Virus record (IMG/VR): IMGVR_UViG_3300043448_000748
Coordinates: 1-26,615 of that record
Reading direction: 5' to 3' (one strand)
DNA length: 26,615 bases
From: a virus
In this document: positions 1 through 8,449 of the stretch, in pieces
Layout: every line of letters starts with the position of its first letter
Position numbering within the stretch: position 1 is the first letter of the stretch
Translations under genes and position numbers: made by a program
The notes under the pieces: model-generated
Databases searched by the model: none
Told to the model about the DNA's origin: nothing
The model's input: only the letters and a program-made list of their open reading frames with translations

Positions 1-1348
1 TAGTATTTTCCATGGTACTTAAGAAAGAATCTGTACCATATAAACCAGTTTCCAAATCATCAGGAACTGATCCAAGAAAATCTAATCTATTAAAGAAACT
101 TTCAATCTTATTATCTTCTTTCTCACCCTCTTTAGTAGTGTACTCTCCAATTCCTAAGAAGCATGAAAGATTTCCATCACAAAACTGTTTTATAAAATCA
201 CCAACTTTTTTAAGTATTGATCCTGCATAGTCACCTTTTGCAGAGACAATAGAAATTGCTGCACCAACAGCACTCAACGCAGTTTGTAAAGCACTATTAA
301 TTTGCGAAGCAACTGATTTTAATATGTTTGCAATCAAACAAAACGCAGAGTTTAAAAGTTGCTCAATGATTCCAATGACTAAATCCAAAAAGAAATTAAG
401 AAGTTTCTCAATTATAGTTTTGAAGATACACTTAATGATTTCAAATATCGTATCAAATATTTTACCAGTTGCCCATATAACTTCTGGTTTCTTTTGTTTA
501 GATAAACTTAAAGCGTCTGTAACTGGTTTGATAACATACTTTTGGAAGTATCTTTTAAGTTCATAAAGTATTAGTTGTTTCAGATCACCAAGTAATCCTT
601 CAGCAATCGCAGCAAATCTACTGACATAAGATCCAACTAAGGTTACTGTTTTAATTGCTTTACCAGTTACTTTATCTACAAATAAACTTCCTATCTTTTC
701 ATTTTGATCTACAAATTTAAACAAATCATTTAGTACTCTTGCTACTTCACTTTCTGGTCTAGGTCCACACTTACCATTAGCAATAGCATATGTTTGTTTT
801 TCATTTTTCTTTTGCTGTAAATCATTTGCTGATTGAGTTCCAGCCTTCGATCCTCTACCTGAAGGACCATTATTTTCAACCCCACCTGGCTTGTTATTAT
901 CTCTTAACTCTGAACGTTCTGGTTGAAAATTATTACTCCATGCCTCAGTTACACTAACCAATCTATCCTCATATGCCTGTCCCTTTTCAGTGATTCCAAT
1001 AGACCCAAGGATCAATGGCTGCTGAGCACTTTCTCCATCTAAGAATGTTCCAATAACCCAGGATCCATTTTGAATACCATGGACGGTGCCTGCATTTCTA
1101 ACTACAGATACATCTGTAGGTATCATGATAGTAGCCCAAGGAAGATCCTTTGGAGGCAATTCCTTTCTACTTCTAGAATGATATCCTACAATTCTAACTT
1201 TAACTCTGTTAGATGCAGTTATATCTACTAACTTACCACCAAGTATATCCGTCTTACCATCACCCTCTACCTGCCCAATCCAAAATCCATTGCCTTGGGC
1301 ACCGATGACGTAATTAGATTCTAATGTAGTTTTACCAGTATCAATCAT
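1..1348 (-). CDS. 5: Baseplate hub protein gp5-like (OB-fold), C-terminus beyond window
   Basis: Open from an ATG at 1348 to the left edge, so about 448 residues are visible and the C-terminus is missing. Residues about 40-118 look like the gp5 OB-fold: VRIVGYHSRSR, then DLPWATIMIP, then GSWVIGTFLDGE and QQPLILGSIG, the same order as in T4 gp5. A Ser/Asn/Lys-rich linker follows, then a long amphipathic helical stretch (KIFDTIFEIIKCIF onward). T4 gp5 carries a lysozyme domain after the OB-fold; nothing lysozyme-like is visible here. In the virion it should form the central hub with the gp27-like protein encoded just upstream. The start overlaps the stop of the 70-aa gene by 8 nt (ATGATTGA), which suggests translational coupling. 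The family call is firm; the role of the C-terminal part is unknown. Confidence 0.85.
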   Translation of the reverse strand, partial: MIDTGKTTLESNYVIGAQGNGFWIGQVEGDGKTDILGGKLVDITASNRVKVRIVGYHSRSRKELPPKDLPWATIMIPTDVSVVRNAGTVHGIQNGSWVIGTFLDGESAQQPLILGSIGITEKGQAYEDRLVSVTEAWSNNFQPERSELRDNNKPGGVENNGPSGRGSKAGTQSANDLQQKKNEKQTYAIANGKCGPRPESEVARVLNDLFKFVDQNEKIGSLFVDKVTGKAIKTVTLVGSYVSRFAAIAEGLLGDLKQLILYELKRYFQKYVIKPVTDALSLSKQKKPEVIWATGKIFDTIFEIIKCIFKTIIEKLLNFFLDLVIGIIEQLLNSAFCLIANILKSVASQINSALQTALSAVGAAISIVSAKGDYAGSILKKVGDFIKQFCDGNLSCFLGIGEYTTKEGEKEDNKIESFFNRLDFLGSVPDDLETGLYGTDSFLSTMENT

Positions 1349-1553
1349 CGTACACTTTACATTCTAATGCATCTGGATTTAATTCACAATAAAGTTCCAG
1401 TGATGTAGGATCTTTCTCTTCATTTGGATGATTTGTTTTATATACTTCAAGTTGACTTAATTCATCTTGAGTATGTCGTCTTCTTTGAGGAGACACTGTA
1501 GGATCATTTAATATTTGTTTGTTATATTCAATGTGAGTATTAATATCTTTCAT
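1341..1553 (-). CDS. Small conserved hypothetical protein between hub genes
   Basis: A 70-residue, highly charged protein (starts MKDINTHIEYNKQ, ends CKVYDD) with no signal peptide or membrane segment. The N-terminal half looks helical (QRRRHTQDELSQLEVYK), and the C-terminal half has two cysteines in an acidic context. I do not recognise the family. It begins 2 nt after the gp27-like stop and its last codons overlap the gp5-like start by 8 nt, so it is embedded in the hub operon and tightly coupled to gp5. A small baseplate or assembly component is plausible from context only. Confidence 0.8.
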   Translation of the reverse strand: MKDINTHIEYNKQILNDPTVSPQRRRHTQDELSQLEVYKTNHPNEEKDPTSLELYCELNPDALECKVYDD

Positions 1554-1555
1554 TG

Positions 1556-2830
1556 TTATGCTCCGAATGAATCTCTAACTAAAGTTAATTTGGTTTGGAG
1601 TTTACCTTCTCCACCTCTCTTAGTAAAAATATGATGGATACCAAATATAATATACTTCCCACTATATGTAGTATCTTTTTTAATATCAGGATCAATAAAA
1701 TCTATGGTCACTAAATTACCAACTTGCAATCCCAGATTTCCATAGGCAGTAGCAGTAACTACCTGACTAGTAAAGGTTCCGTATCTTGTAATTGACTGAC
1801 TAACTATTTGCTCAAATGCTATTCTATTTTTTGTTATAAGTTTATCAGATTCTAAAAACAAATCATCATTATAAACTACAGACATCAATCTAGTAGATGA
1901 TTTTGATAATACATCTCTATAAACCTTTGGCAGATTGTCTTGGTTTCCCAGTTTATTCCACTTATCATATTGATCTTTTATATTGTAATCTTTACGAATA
2001 ACTTCACAGTTAACGATATCAAAAAAATCAATTCTACCAGAGTAGAATCCTTTCTCAAAGTTCTCAAATAAATTCAATCCGTTAGCTTTAATTGATGTCA
2101 ATCTATAGATTTCATCTGCAGAATTTGTACCATTAGAAGTAACAAATTTATAAGATACTCTACTTTGCTTGGATAATGAATCAATAGAAACAAAATTATA
2201 ATTATAATAATCTTCATAAAAGAAATATCCAGCACTCAAATAACTTCCACCAGTTTTTTGATCCTTCTGATCTTTACCGATGTACTTGTTTCTTGCCCAA
2301 GTCAATACATCATATGGTTTGGAATTTGGTGGAACAAAAGAAAGTTTATTAATACTATCATCAACCTTTATAGTTTTTTTACTTTTCAATACTCCAGCAA
2401 GAACATCATTACATAATTTTGTTGCAGAAACTGATTTAAATGCTCTAGTAACTCTTAAACTATAGTTATCAATAGCATCACCTCTACACATTTCTAATGT
2501 AAATACCTTCTGCTTATCAATTACTTCTTTATCATGTATTTCATACACATATAATGGTCCATTGTTAGAACCTTTAGTGAATTCATAAACAACTTTATTA
2601 ACATTATCAGTTACAACTAATTCAACTTGCTCCATTCCATACAGAGCTTGAGAAAACATTGATGTAGTATCAATTAATTTTACAGTTACAGTCAAATACT
2701 TACTCATCAAACTTTCAACGTACTCTACATTTGCAATAGATGCACTATCAACATTGACTTTCTTACCATTGTTAAGGGTAACTGAAAGTTTATTTACTGT
2801 AAAATTATTAACTAATAAAGGGTTAGACAT
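1556..2830 (-). CDS. 27: Baseplate hub subunit, gp27-like
   Basis: A 424-residue protein with the features of the gp27/gpD-type hub family: an N-terminal beta-rich domain (FTVNKLSVTLNNGK...VKLIDTTSMFSQ), a middle segment with SVSATKLCNDVLAGVLKSKK and LSFVPPNSKPYDVLTWARNK followed by FFYEDYYNYNFVSIDSL, and a C-terminal beta domain (GLQVGNLVTIDFIDP...GKYIIFGIHHIFTKRGG). In T4, gp27 trimers form the torus that connects the tail tube to gp5. Position agrees: the gp5-like gene lies two genes downstream. The start is ATG four bases after the stop of the SleB-domain gene. Divergence from T4 is high, so the assignment rests on motif order and synteny. Confidence 0.75.
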   Translation of the reverse strand: MSNPLLVNNFTVNKLSVTLNNGKKVNVDSASIANVEYVESLMSKYLTVTVKLIDTTSMFSQALYGMEQVELVVTDNVNKVVYEFTKGSNNGPLYVYEIHDKEVIDKQKVFTLEMCRGDAIDNYSLRVTRAFKSVSATKLCNDVLAGVLKSKKTIKVDDSINKLSFVPPNSKPYDVLTWARNKYIGKDQKDQKTGGSYLSAGYFFYEDYYNYNFVSIDSLSKQSRVSYKFVTSNGTNSADEIYRLTSIKANGLNLFENFEKGFYSGRIDFFDIVNCEVIRKDYNIKDQYDKWNKLGNQDNLPKVYRDVLSKSSTRLMSVVYNDDLFLESDKLITKNRIAFEQIVSQSITRYGTFTSQVVTATAYGNLGLQVGNLVTIDFIDPDIKKDTTYSGKYIIFGIHHIFTKRGGEGKLQTKLTLVRDSFGA

Positions 2831-2833
2831 TTA

Positions 2834-5245
2834 TTATAATCCTGGTTGTAAAGTAAAGTAATCAGCAGTGTTTGATCTAGAAGTAGTTCCAAATGTAGGC
2901 AGTGTAAATGATGGAGGAGGAGTTTGATTTGGAAGACCCAATATATTATTTACCGATTGCTCAAACTGTTGCTTAGGTGTTTGTCCAATTGGTGGAGTTG
3001 TTTTAGGTGCTGGTTTTATTTGTGCTCCTGGTACAAGCATCTTATAATTACCAGCAGTATTGAATTGATGGTCACCTAATCGTGAAGTATTTACATCTTG
3101 ACTTGCATCATATCCTGCATCAAATCTTCTAAATCCAGTAGCAGCCATAATTTTATTAACTTCTGCTTCAGATTTTCCCAAAGCAAGTAATTGCTGTCTC
3201 ATAAGTTGTGGATTTCTAGCAAGATTTAATGCTTCCAAAGCAGCTGCTCTTTGTTGAGGAGTCAATGCACGATTTAATTTTCCTTGACGTACTGGTTGAT
3301 ATTGCCCTGGTGCATTAATTATATCGCTTATGCTACCACTACTAGCATTGAATTGTCCAGCATTAATGTTACCAGATTGAACTAATCCAGCACGGTTTAA
3401 TACAGATCTGCCCACTGCTGCCATTCCTAGTTTACCTTGACCTCCAGCTTCAGCATTAATTAATCTCAATAAAGTTTCTTCTTCACTTCCAGATACACTA
3501 GGAGATCCTAAAGCACCACCAGAACTACCAGGACCACCAGGACCAGGAGTTCCTGGATTTCCAGGATTGGTGCCAAATGCACCTTGCAATGCTTTCTTTA
3601 ACACATCAATAAAACTATCACCAGATAGTTGAAAGTTAACTCCATTCAATCCAGCAGTATCTGATATGTTTTTAAATATATTATTAATAAAAGATTTAAC
3701 TGGGGGTGGCATAAACATTGCAAATGGATTTACAATGGCATGTGCAAAGGAAAGCATTGCTCCAGCACCAACTTTAATAGGCAATTGTACAGCACCCAAC
3801 AAAGGTTTAATTGCTTTAGATAACCCCTCATTATTTTTAGTTACCTTATTTAAAGGTAAATTTAATGGTTTAAGTGGTTCAGATTTCTTCCTTTCAAATT
3901 TTCTACCCTCTGCAGCAGGTTGTAATTTAACTGGGGGTGGAAGGACAGGTGCTGGTGGTGCTACTCCTGTTGGTGGAGGTAACACAGGTGCTGGTGGCAC
4001 TTCCCCATCAGGTGGAGGAAGAATAGGCGCTGGAGGTGCTTGTCCTTCAATAGGTTGTTCTGGTGGTGCTAATGAAGATTCATCAGGTGTCCCTTCTGGT
4101 TTAGTATCATCTATTACGTTATCACTTTCTGCAGCATCACGATTCTGCATGAATGGACCAAGTAATGACAAGAATAATGGTGCTAATGCTCCAACTAACC
4201 CAGTAATAACACCTTTTTTAACAGATGATTTAAGTGACTTTTGTAATTCACTTTCCTTCTTTTCATCTTTAGTTTTTTCTTTTTCCCCATCTGGAGAAGA
4301 TGGTTTCTCAAGTTGGGATTCTCTTCTCTTTGAAGATAATCTTTGTGTTAAAGTTTTATCAATATTCTTTTTAAATTCAAAACTCTTTTTAGTGATTTGG
4401 TACAGATCAAGTAATGCATTTTTTGCTTCAATAACATTATCCATTACTTCTGCAAGTGGAGATCCAACATGCATATCACTATAACGTGGCTTACTTCTCT
4501 TTACAGTTTTACCTTTAGTTCTTTTTCTCCTATCCCCAGAAGGTTTTGGAAGTGGTTCTGTGCGAACTGCATCAATAAGTTCATCTAATTTAGTTCCAAG
4601 TTGATCAGGTACTTCTGATTCCCAGTCCTCATCTTTCTCTGGAGCAACTGTTTTTCTTGGTGGTTCTTTTGGTCCTTGAATAGGTGGTTCAACTGGTCCT
4701 TGAATTGGATCTGGTCCAATTGGAGTTGGATATTGATTCTCTCCTTCCTTTCTCTGCTGCCTTTCTTCTTCTTGTTTTCTTTTAAACTCTTCAAAATCTT
4801 TCTTTTGCTTTTCAATTAAAGCATCAACAGCATCCATTATTTGATTAGAAGTTTCTTCTAATTTTTGATCAAGATTCTCCATCATATCATCTACAGATTT
4901 ATCCTCTGGTCTGTAGACAGTTGTTTCTCCAGTTACTACTTTTGGTAGTGTAATTTTACTTGAGTTATTATCATCAAGTCCATAAAATTTTCTTAGAGCA
5001 TTTCTAATGTAGATGATACCAGCAGTTTCTCTGCCAGTCATCAAATCACTTTCAATATCATCATAATAATTTGGAAGTCCAGACGGTGCTAACCAAGTTT
5101 CTCTGCCTGCAATAAGACGTTCTGCATTAGCAATCCCCTCATTGGTACGTGGAAAAAGACCATAGGCAATGAGAATACCAACAGCAATTTCCCTATGTGT
5201 TGGGTTTTTAATCTTTTTTACTGCTGATGCTGGATAATCTGCCAT
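2834..5245 (-). CDS. Large virion protein with C-terminal SleB-type cell-wall hydrolase domain
   Basis: 803 residues. N-terminal part: helical, then a charged coiled-coil region (KQKKDFEEFKRKQEEERQQRK) and Pro-rich linkers. Middle: a hydrophobic stretch (GVITGLVGALAPLFLSLLGPF), then three 13-residue PPAPxLPPP repeats and a second hydrophobic segment. A short collagen-like Gly/Pro run (GTNPGNPGTPGPGG) leads into a domain at about 587-735. This resembles SleB-type cell-wall hydrolases: LLRLINAEAGGQGKLGMAAV with the likely catalytic Glu near 599, then SVLNR, and later DHQFNTAGN. It is encoded between the tape-measure-like protein and the gp27-like hub, so it is probably carried in the tail and cuts host peptidoglycan during DNA entry. 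SleB members can be amidases or lytic transglycosylases; the bond cut is not decided by sequence. The start follows an AGGA ribosome site. Confidence 0.75.
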   Translation of the reverse strand: MADYPASAVKKIKNPTHREIAVGILIAYGLFPRTNEGIANAERLIAGRETWLAPSGLPNYYDDIESDLMTGRETAGIIYIRNALRKFYGLDDNNSSKITLPKVVTGETTVYRPEDKSVDDMMENLDQKLEETSNQIMDAVDALIEKQKKDFEEFKRKQEEERQQRKEGENQYPTPIGPDPIQGPVEPPIQGPKEPPRKTVAPEKDEDWESEVPDQLGTKLDELIDAVRTEPLPKPSGDRRKRTKGKTVKRSKPRYSDMHVGSPLAEVMDNVIEAKNALLDLYQITKKSFEFKKNIDKTLTQRLSSKRRESQLEKPSSPDGEKEKTKDEKKESELQKSLKSSVKKGVITGLVGALAPLFLSLLGPFMQNRDAAESDNVIDDTKPEGTPDESSLAPPEQPIEGQAPPAPILPPPDGEVPPAPVLPPPTGVAPPAPVLPPPVKLQPAAEGRKFERKKSEPLKPLNLPLNKVTKNNEGLSKAIKPLLGAVQLPIKVGAGAMLSFAHAIVNPFAMFMPPPVKSFINNIFKNISDTAGLNGVNFQLSGDSFIDVLKKALQGAFGTNPGNPGTPGPGGPGSSGGALGSPSVSGSEEETLLRLINAEAGGQGKLGMAAVGRSVLNRAGLVQSGNINAGQFNASSGSISDIINAPGQYQPVRQGKLNRALTPQQRAAALEALNLARNPQLMRQQLLALGKSEAEVNKIMAATGFRRFDAGYDASQDVNTSRLGDHQFNTAGNYKMLVPGAQIKPAPKTTPPIGQTPKQQFEQSVNNILGLPNQTPPPSFTLPTFGTTSRSNTADYFTLQPGL
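3929..4036 (-). repeat. 39-nt coding repeat, three PPAPxLPPP units
   Basis: In the 803-aa gene, a 13-codon unit occurs about 2.8 times (PPAPILPPPDGEV, PPAPVLPPPTGVA, then a shortened PPAPVLPPPV). It encodes an extended proline-rich spacer between the hydrophobic region and the part leading to the hydrolase domain. Unit number could vary between relatives by slippage or recombination. Confidence 0.85.
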
Positions 5246-5248
5246 ATA

Positions 5249-7531
5249 TTATTTCCTGTTTGGTGTGGTTCCCCACGTAGAATATATCGAATTCATTCTC
5301 GTTCCACCAGATGATGTTGGAATAGGAACTGGTACGGGAACATATTGTGTAGTTGGAACAATAGTTGTCATCCCATTCATCAATCCCAAATTAGATTCTG
5401 GTGTTGGTAGTATAGCATTTCCCATCATATTTAGTCCCATAGGAGAGGGTAATGCCAATGGATTTGATGGTGGATTTAAATTCCCTAGTAAATTTCCAGA
5501 TCCAGATACTTTAGGAGCATCTGTTGTTTTTGGATCAGGTTTTGGTGTTACTTTTGTTCCACCTCCTCTAAAATAATCCTTTGCATGTGGTTCTGGATTT
5601 ATATGATTTTTTATCACACCATTCCATCCAGATCCCATTTCAAAGTGAAGATGTGGTCCTTCACTTCTTCCAGTATTTCCCAATGTACCTATAACTGGAG
5701 CATTGCCAGCAGCATCTGGTTCTAATTTTTGTCCAACACTGACATTAATAGAATTCAAGTGACCATATAGTGTAAATCTACCGTTGTTATGCTTAACTAC
5801 AACATGTTTTCCCCAACTTGTATTGCCATGATCACCAACATGATGCACAACACCTGGCATTATGACAGAAATAGGAGTTCCTATTTTAGAAAAAGGTCCT
5901 CCAGAGTAATCTACTCCATTATGCCCAGGTCTATTTGAAGTTCTAAATCTACTATAAACATAGGCATCTGGATTGACACCTCCTCTTGTTAAGTATGGAC
6001 TCGCACTTACTTCTGGAGCGTCACCATTAAATAAATTGTTTGCTCCTTGTACTAATCCATTGACTCCATTGAGTAATGCTTTAAGAGGAGCAGGTAAAAG
6101 ATTTGGTAGATCTTTAATTAGATTTTTAAATCCCTCTACAATCTGATCAATTATAGATCTACCCAGATTAAATTTAGGAGTACCCTTTATATCTGGGGCA
6201 ACTGGTACTTTAACATCAGTTTCTGGTAATTGTCTTTCTAAATTAAATTCAGGTATTGAAGATATTATTTTAGAATCAAGTCCTATCGACTCAACAAGTT
6301 TTCTAATGCCACTGAATATTGGTTTTGCCCCAGCATTTATCAATCCAATTCCAGTAGAACCACTTAAGAAATATGCAAGTTTACTTTCAGGAACAACATA
6401 CTCTGGTTCACCACCTTCACCTATAAATGCAAGTTGAGGTCCAGTTACTTTACCACCCTCTGCATATTTTTGATCTGCTCCAGTAGCAACATCAGCTACC
6501 TTTCCACCAGCAAAAGCACCTCCTGTACCACCAATTAAAGATCCAAGGATACCTCCTATAAGAGCGCCAGGAGCGGCACCAACGCCACCAAACATTGCTC
6601 CTATGGCAGCACCAGCAACAGCACCCGCCTTGCCCCCTGCAGCGGCGCCTGCAAGTCCTCCAGCAACACTTCCAGCAGTTCCGACACCAGCTTCAACATT
6701 GCTTTGTCCTTCTGATTTTCTGCCAGCAAATTCAAACCCAGCAAACAGTGCTGAAAAGATTCCCCCCTTAGGTCCAACTGGCATTTTAGGTAGTTTCACA
6801 CCTTTAGGTAAACTTGGAAGTTTAAATCCAGAAGGTTTTGGTGCGGCAGCAGGTTTAGGTCCCTTTGCCATTTGGATTGATCCACCTACAAATTTTCTAA
6901 TTTGATTTGCAGTACTTGCTATTCCCTTAATACCTTTCCATGCTTTCTTAGGAATAGATTTAGCAAATCTAGTAACTTGCCTAAATGGTCTCGTTAAATT
7001 TCTTCTAAATCTTTTTAATCCAACTTTAGTTGTTCTAACAAATCTTCTAAATTTTTTTATTCTTAATCTATTCTTTCTCCCAATAGATCTTCTAAACTTT
7101 ATAGATATTCTTCTTCTTAAATTACCAAATAAACTTTCAAATAAATCCTTTAAAAATCCTTCCGACTGTTGTTCTTCTTCCTTCTCCTGCTTTTCTTTCT
7201 TTGAAGATTCTTCTGCTTTTCTTTTCTTTGGTTCAAGATCTAACAGGTCAGAGGTTAACTGTTTTAATCTATCCTGTTCATATTCAAATATTCTTTTTGC
7301 TAAAGATAAATTAAGTAACGCTGCCTTCTTTAACTTTAAAGTTTCAGTAAACAGAGTTCCTTTTTTTATTCTTCTTTCTTTTTTTGATGGAGCGTCGGTA
7401 GTCAGTTCCTGGGTTTCACTACTAGCATCTTCATCATCTGATGGAGCAGTCATCTGAACAATAGGATTTGCGCCATACACACTAAGTATGGCGTCATTGT
7501 AATCTTGCAATCCTATTTGTTTTGCGTCCAT
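5249..7531 (-). CDS. Tape-measure-like tail protein with M23 metallopeptidase domain
   Basis: 760 residues. N-terminal part: helical and strongly charged (coiled coil near 60-125, then a very Arg/Lys-rich stretch with repeated RR and FRR). Next comes an Ala/Gly-rich hydrophobic region (GSVAGGLAGAAAGGKAG...), then KYAEGGKVTGPQLAFIGEGG, an element often seen near the C-terminal part of tail tape-measure proteins. Residues about 518-650 are an M23 (lysostaphin/LytM) peptidase: His537 and Asp541 in HNGVD, GKHVVVKH, LYGHL, and HLHF at 627-630. The zinc ligands are therefore intact. It follows gp26/gp51, the position a tape measure has after its chaperones. Likely role: sets tail length inside the tube and digests peptidoglycan at entry. 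The tape-measure call is inference; the peptidase call is strong. The start ATG overlaps the gp51 stop (TAATG). Confidence 0.8.
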   Translation of the reverse strand: MDAKQIGLQDYNDAILSVYGANPIVQMTAPSDDEDASSETQELTTDAPSKKERRIKKGTLFTETLKLKKAALLNLSLAKRIFEYEQDRLKQLTSDLLDLEPKKRKAEESSKKEKQEKEEEQQSEGFLKDLFESLFGNLRRRISIKFRRSIGRKNRLRIKKFRRFVRTTKVGLKRFRRNLTRPFRQVTRFAKSIPKKAWKGIKGIASTANQIRKFVGGSIQMAKGPKPAAAPKPSGFKLPSLPKGVKLPKMPVGPKGGIFSALFAGFEFAGRKSEGQSNVEAGVGTAGSVAGGLAGAAAGGKAGAVAGAAIGAMFGGVGAAPGALIGGILGSLIGGTGGAFAGGKVADVATGADQKYAEGGKVTGPQLAFIGEGGEPEYVVPESKLAYFLSGSTGIGLINAGAKPIFSGIRKLVESIGLDSKIISSIPEFNLERQLPETDVKVPVAPDIKGTPKFNLGRSIIDQIVEGFKNLIKDLPNLLPAPLKALLNGVNGLVQGANNLFNGDAPEVSASPYLTRGGVNPDAYVYSRFRTSNRPGHNGVDYSGGPFSKIGTPISVIMPGVVHHVGDHGNTSWGKHVVVKHNNGRFTLYGHLNSINVSVGQKLEPDAAGNAPVIGTLGNTGRSEGPHLHFEMGSGWNGVIKNHINPEPHAKDYFRGGGTKVTPKPDPKTTDAPKVSGSGNLLGNLNPPSNPLALPSPMGLNMMGNAILPTPESNLGLMNGMTTIVPTTQYVPVPVPIPTSSGGTRMNSIYSTWGTTPNRK

Positions 7532-7719
7532 TAACCTCTAGAGTTTTGTTTTTCTATTCTTGCCTTTTCCTCTTCCAAAAATTTCAAAACCATTGCAACA
7601 TATATTTCACGTTCCCAAGGTATCATATTATCTAGTTCAGTTAAACTGTATTTGTGATGCTGCATTAAACCAAAGTTAGTTCTATAATAATTCTCTAAAG
7701 AATTATGGAAGAGGGCTAT
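7531..7719 (-). CDS. 51: Baseplate hub assembly protein gp51-like, with no normal start codon
   Basis: An open frame in -1 register to gp26, ending in TAA at 7531-7533. It reads IALFHNSLENYYRTN, then LTELDNMIPWEREIYVAMV and LEEEKARIEK, a pattern I associate with the short gp51 proteins of cyanophages. Those usually start with Met-Ala-Leu-Phe; here that codon is ATA (7717-7719). The frame closes at TAA at 7729-7731, and the only ATG (7665) would remove the first 18 residues. So either ATA is used, or ribosomes enter from gp26 by a -1 shift on the slippery site at 7722-7728, or a short form is made from 7665. The coordinates give the ATA version (62 aa). Context suggests a tail-assembly chaperone acting before the tape-measure protein. 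Confidence 0.7.
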   Translation of the reverse strand: MALFHNSLENYYRTNFGLMQHHKYSLTELDNMIPWEREIYVAMVLKFLEEEKARIEKQNSRG

Positions 7720-8423
7720 GCGAAAAAATTAGACAGACCTTCAATAGTATAGTCACTCGTAACTTTTGTTGCTGGATTCTTAATCTTAATCGTATGTTTT
7801 AGTGTAGGCATCGTCTCAAAGAATTTTTGTATGTTAGAGAATTGCTTATTGTTCATGTTCTCAACAAAACTAATAAACTCATCTTCACTGGTTGTTGATT
7901 TATCCCAGACATCATCTTCATTATAAATTTTATCAATAGATCTAGCAACAAGTTTAAAAGTATTTTCTGGATTCTCAGCATCTTCAAGAAGTTCAAATGA
8001 ATCTAGATTTGGATACTTCATTTCAACCCAAAGGTCATCAGTAATTTGTATCTGATTAGTATGTCCTTCTGGAAATTGAACCTGAATATCATCGATGTTA
8101 ATTGCTACAGAAACTTCAGTTTCATTATCATCAGGACACTTCAAAAGCAATTCAATTCTTTCTCCTACAGATTTACCTCTGATGTTTAAGAACAAATATT
8201 CAATGTCAAATGTTGCTAAAGAATCAACATCGATTCCCTTTGTTTGTACACACGCAGAAATGATATCTTTCATTGCCGAAGCAATTTGAGTTTCATCTTC
8301 AGATTCTAAAGCCATCAAAAGAATCTTCTCTTCTTTAACTAGGAATGGACGATATTTAATTTTCTTTTTAGTTGAGGGAATAACCAATTCATAAGTTGGG
8401 TTATTCAAAACAGGTAATGCCAT
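7716..8423 (-). CDS. 26: Baseplate hub subunit gp26-like
   Basis: 235 residues, all soluble. N-terminus: LPVLNNPTYELVIPSTKKKIKYRPFLVKEEKILL, with the KxxKYRPFxVKEEKxLLMA pattern of T4-type gp26. It continues with MKDIISACV, then DIEYLFLNIRGKSVGE, FDIEYLFL being a conserved block. The C-terminal half is acidic (EDAENPENTFKLV, SEDEFISFVENM). In T4, gp26 is needed to assemble the baseplate hub. Here it is followed in -1 frame by gp51 and then by the tape-measure-like gene, an arrangement like the G/T chaperone pairs of other tailed phages. It sits 26 nt after the gp54-like stop. Confidence 0.8.
   Translation of the reverse strand: MALPVLNNPTYELVIPSTKKKIKYRPFLVKEEKILLMALESEDETQIASAMKDIISACVQTKGIDVDSLATFDIEYLFLNIRGKSVGERIELLLKCPDDNETEVSVAINIDDIQVQFPEGHTNQIQITDDLWVEMKYPNLDSFELLEDAENPENTFKLVARSIDKIYNEDDVWDKSTTSEDEFISFVENMNNKQFSNIQKFFETMPTLKHTIKIKNPATKVTSDYTIEGLSNFFA
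7722..7728 (-). promoter_or_regulatory. Candidate -1 ribosomal frameshift heptamer (T TTT TTC)
   Basis: Reading gp26 in frame, the last codons are AAT TTT TTC GCA TAG. The heptamer T-TTT-TTC fits the X-XXY-YYZ rule for -1 slippage exactly and lies one codon before the gp26 stop. After slipping, the next codons read CGC ATA GCC CTC, joining gp26 directly to the gp51 frame as one protein of about 295 residues. Tail chaperone pairs in many tailed phages use such a shift; for T4-like gp26/gp51 this is my inference. Confidence 0.5.
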
Positions 8424-8449
8424 AGTTATCTACAAAAAAATTACAATTA

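Noticed and set aside
3666-4484. A 272-residue plus-strand frame opposite the 803-aa gene
   Set aside because: Composition (Gly, Ser, Phe-rich) is that of the complement of a Pro/Lys-rich gene; the minus-strand frame has the SleB domain and operon context.
4585-4815. Lys-rich 76-residue minus-strand frame inside the 803-aa gene
   Set aside because: Out-of-frame reading of the charged coiled-coil region; low complexity, no own signals.
6603-6905. Ala/Pro-rich plus-strand frame of 100 residues
   Set aside because: It is the complement of the Gly/Ala-rich region of the tape-measure-like gene; no ribosome site or neighbours on that strand.
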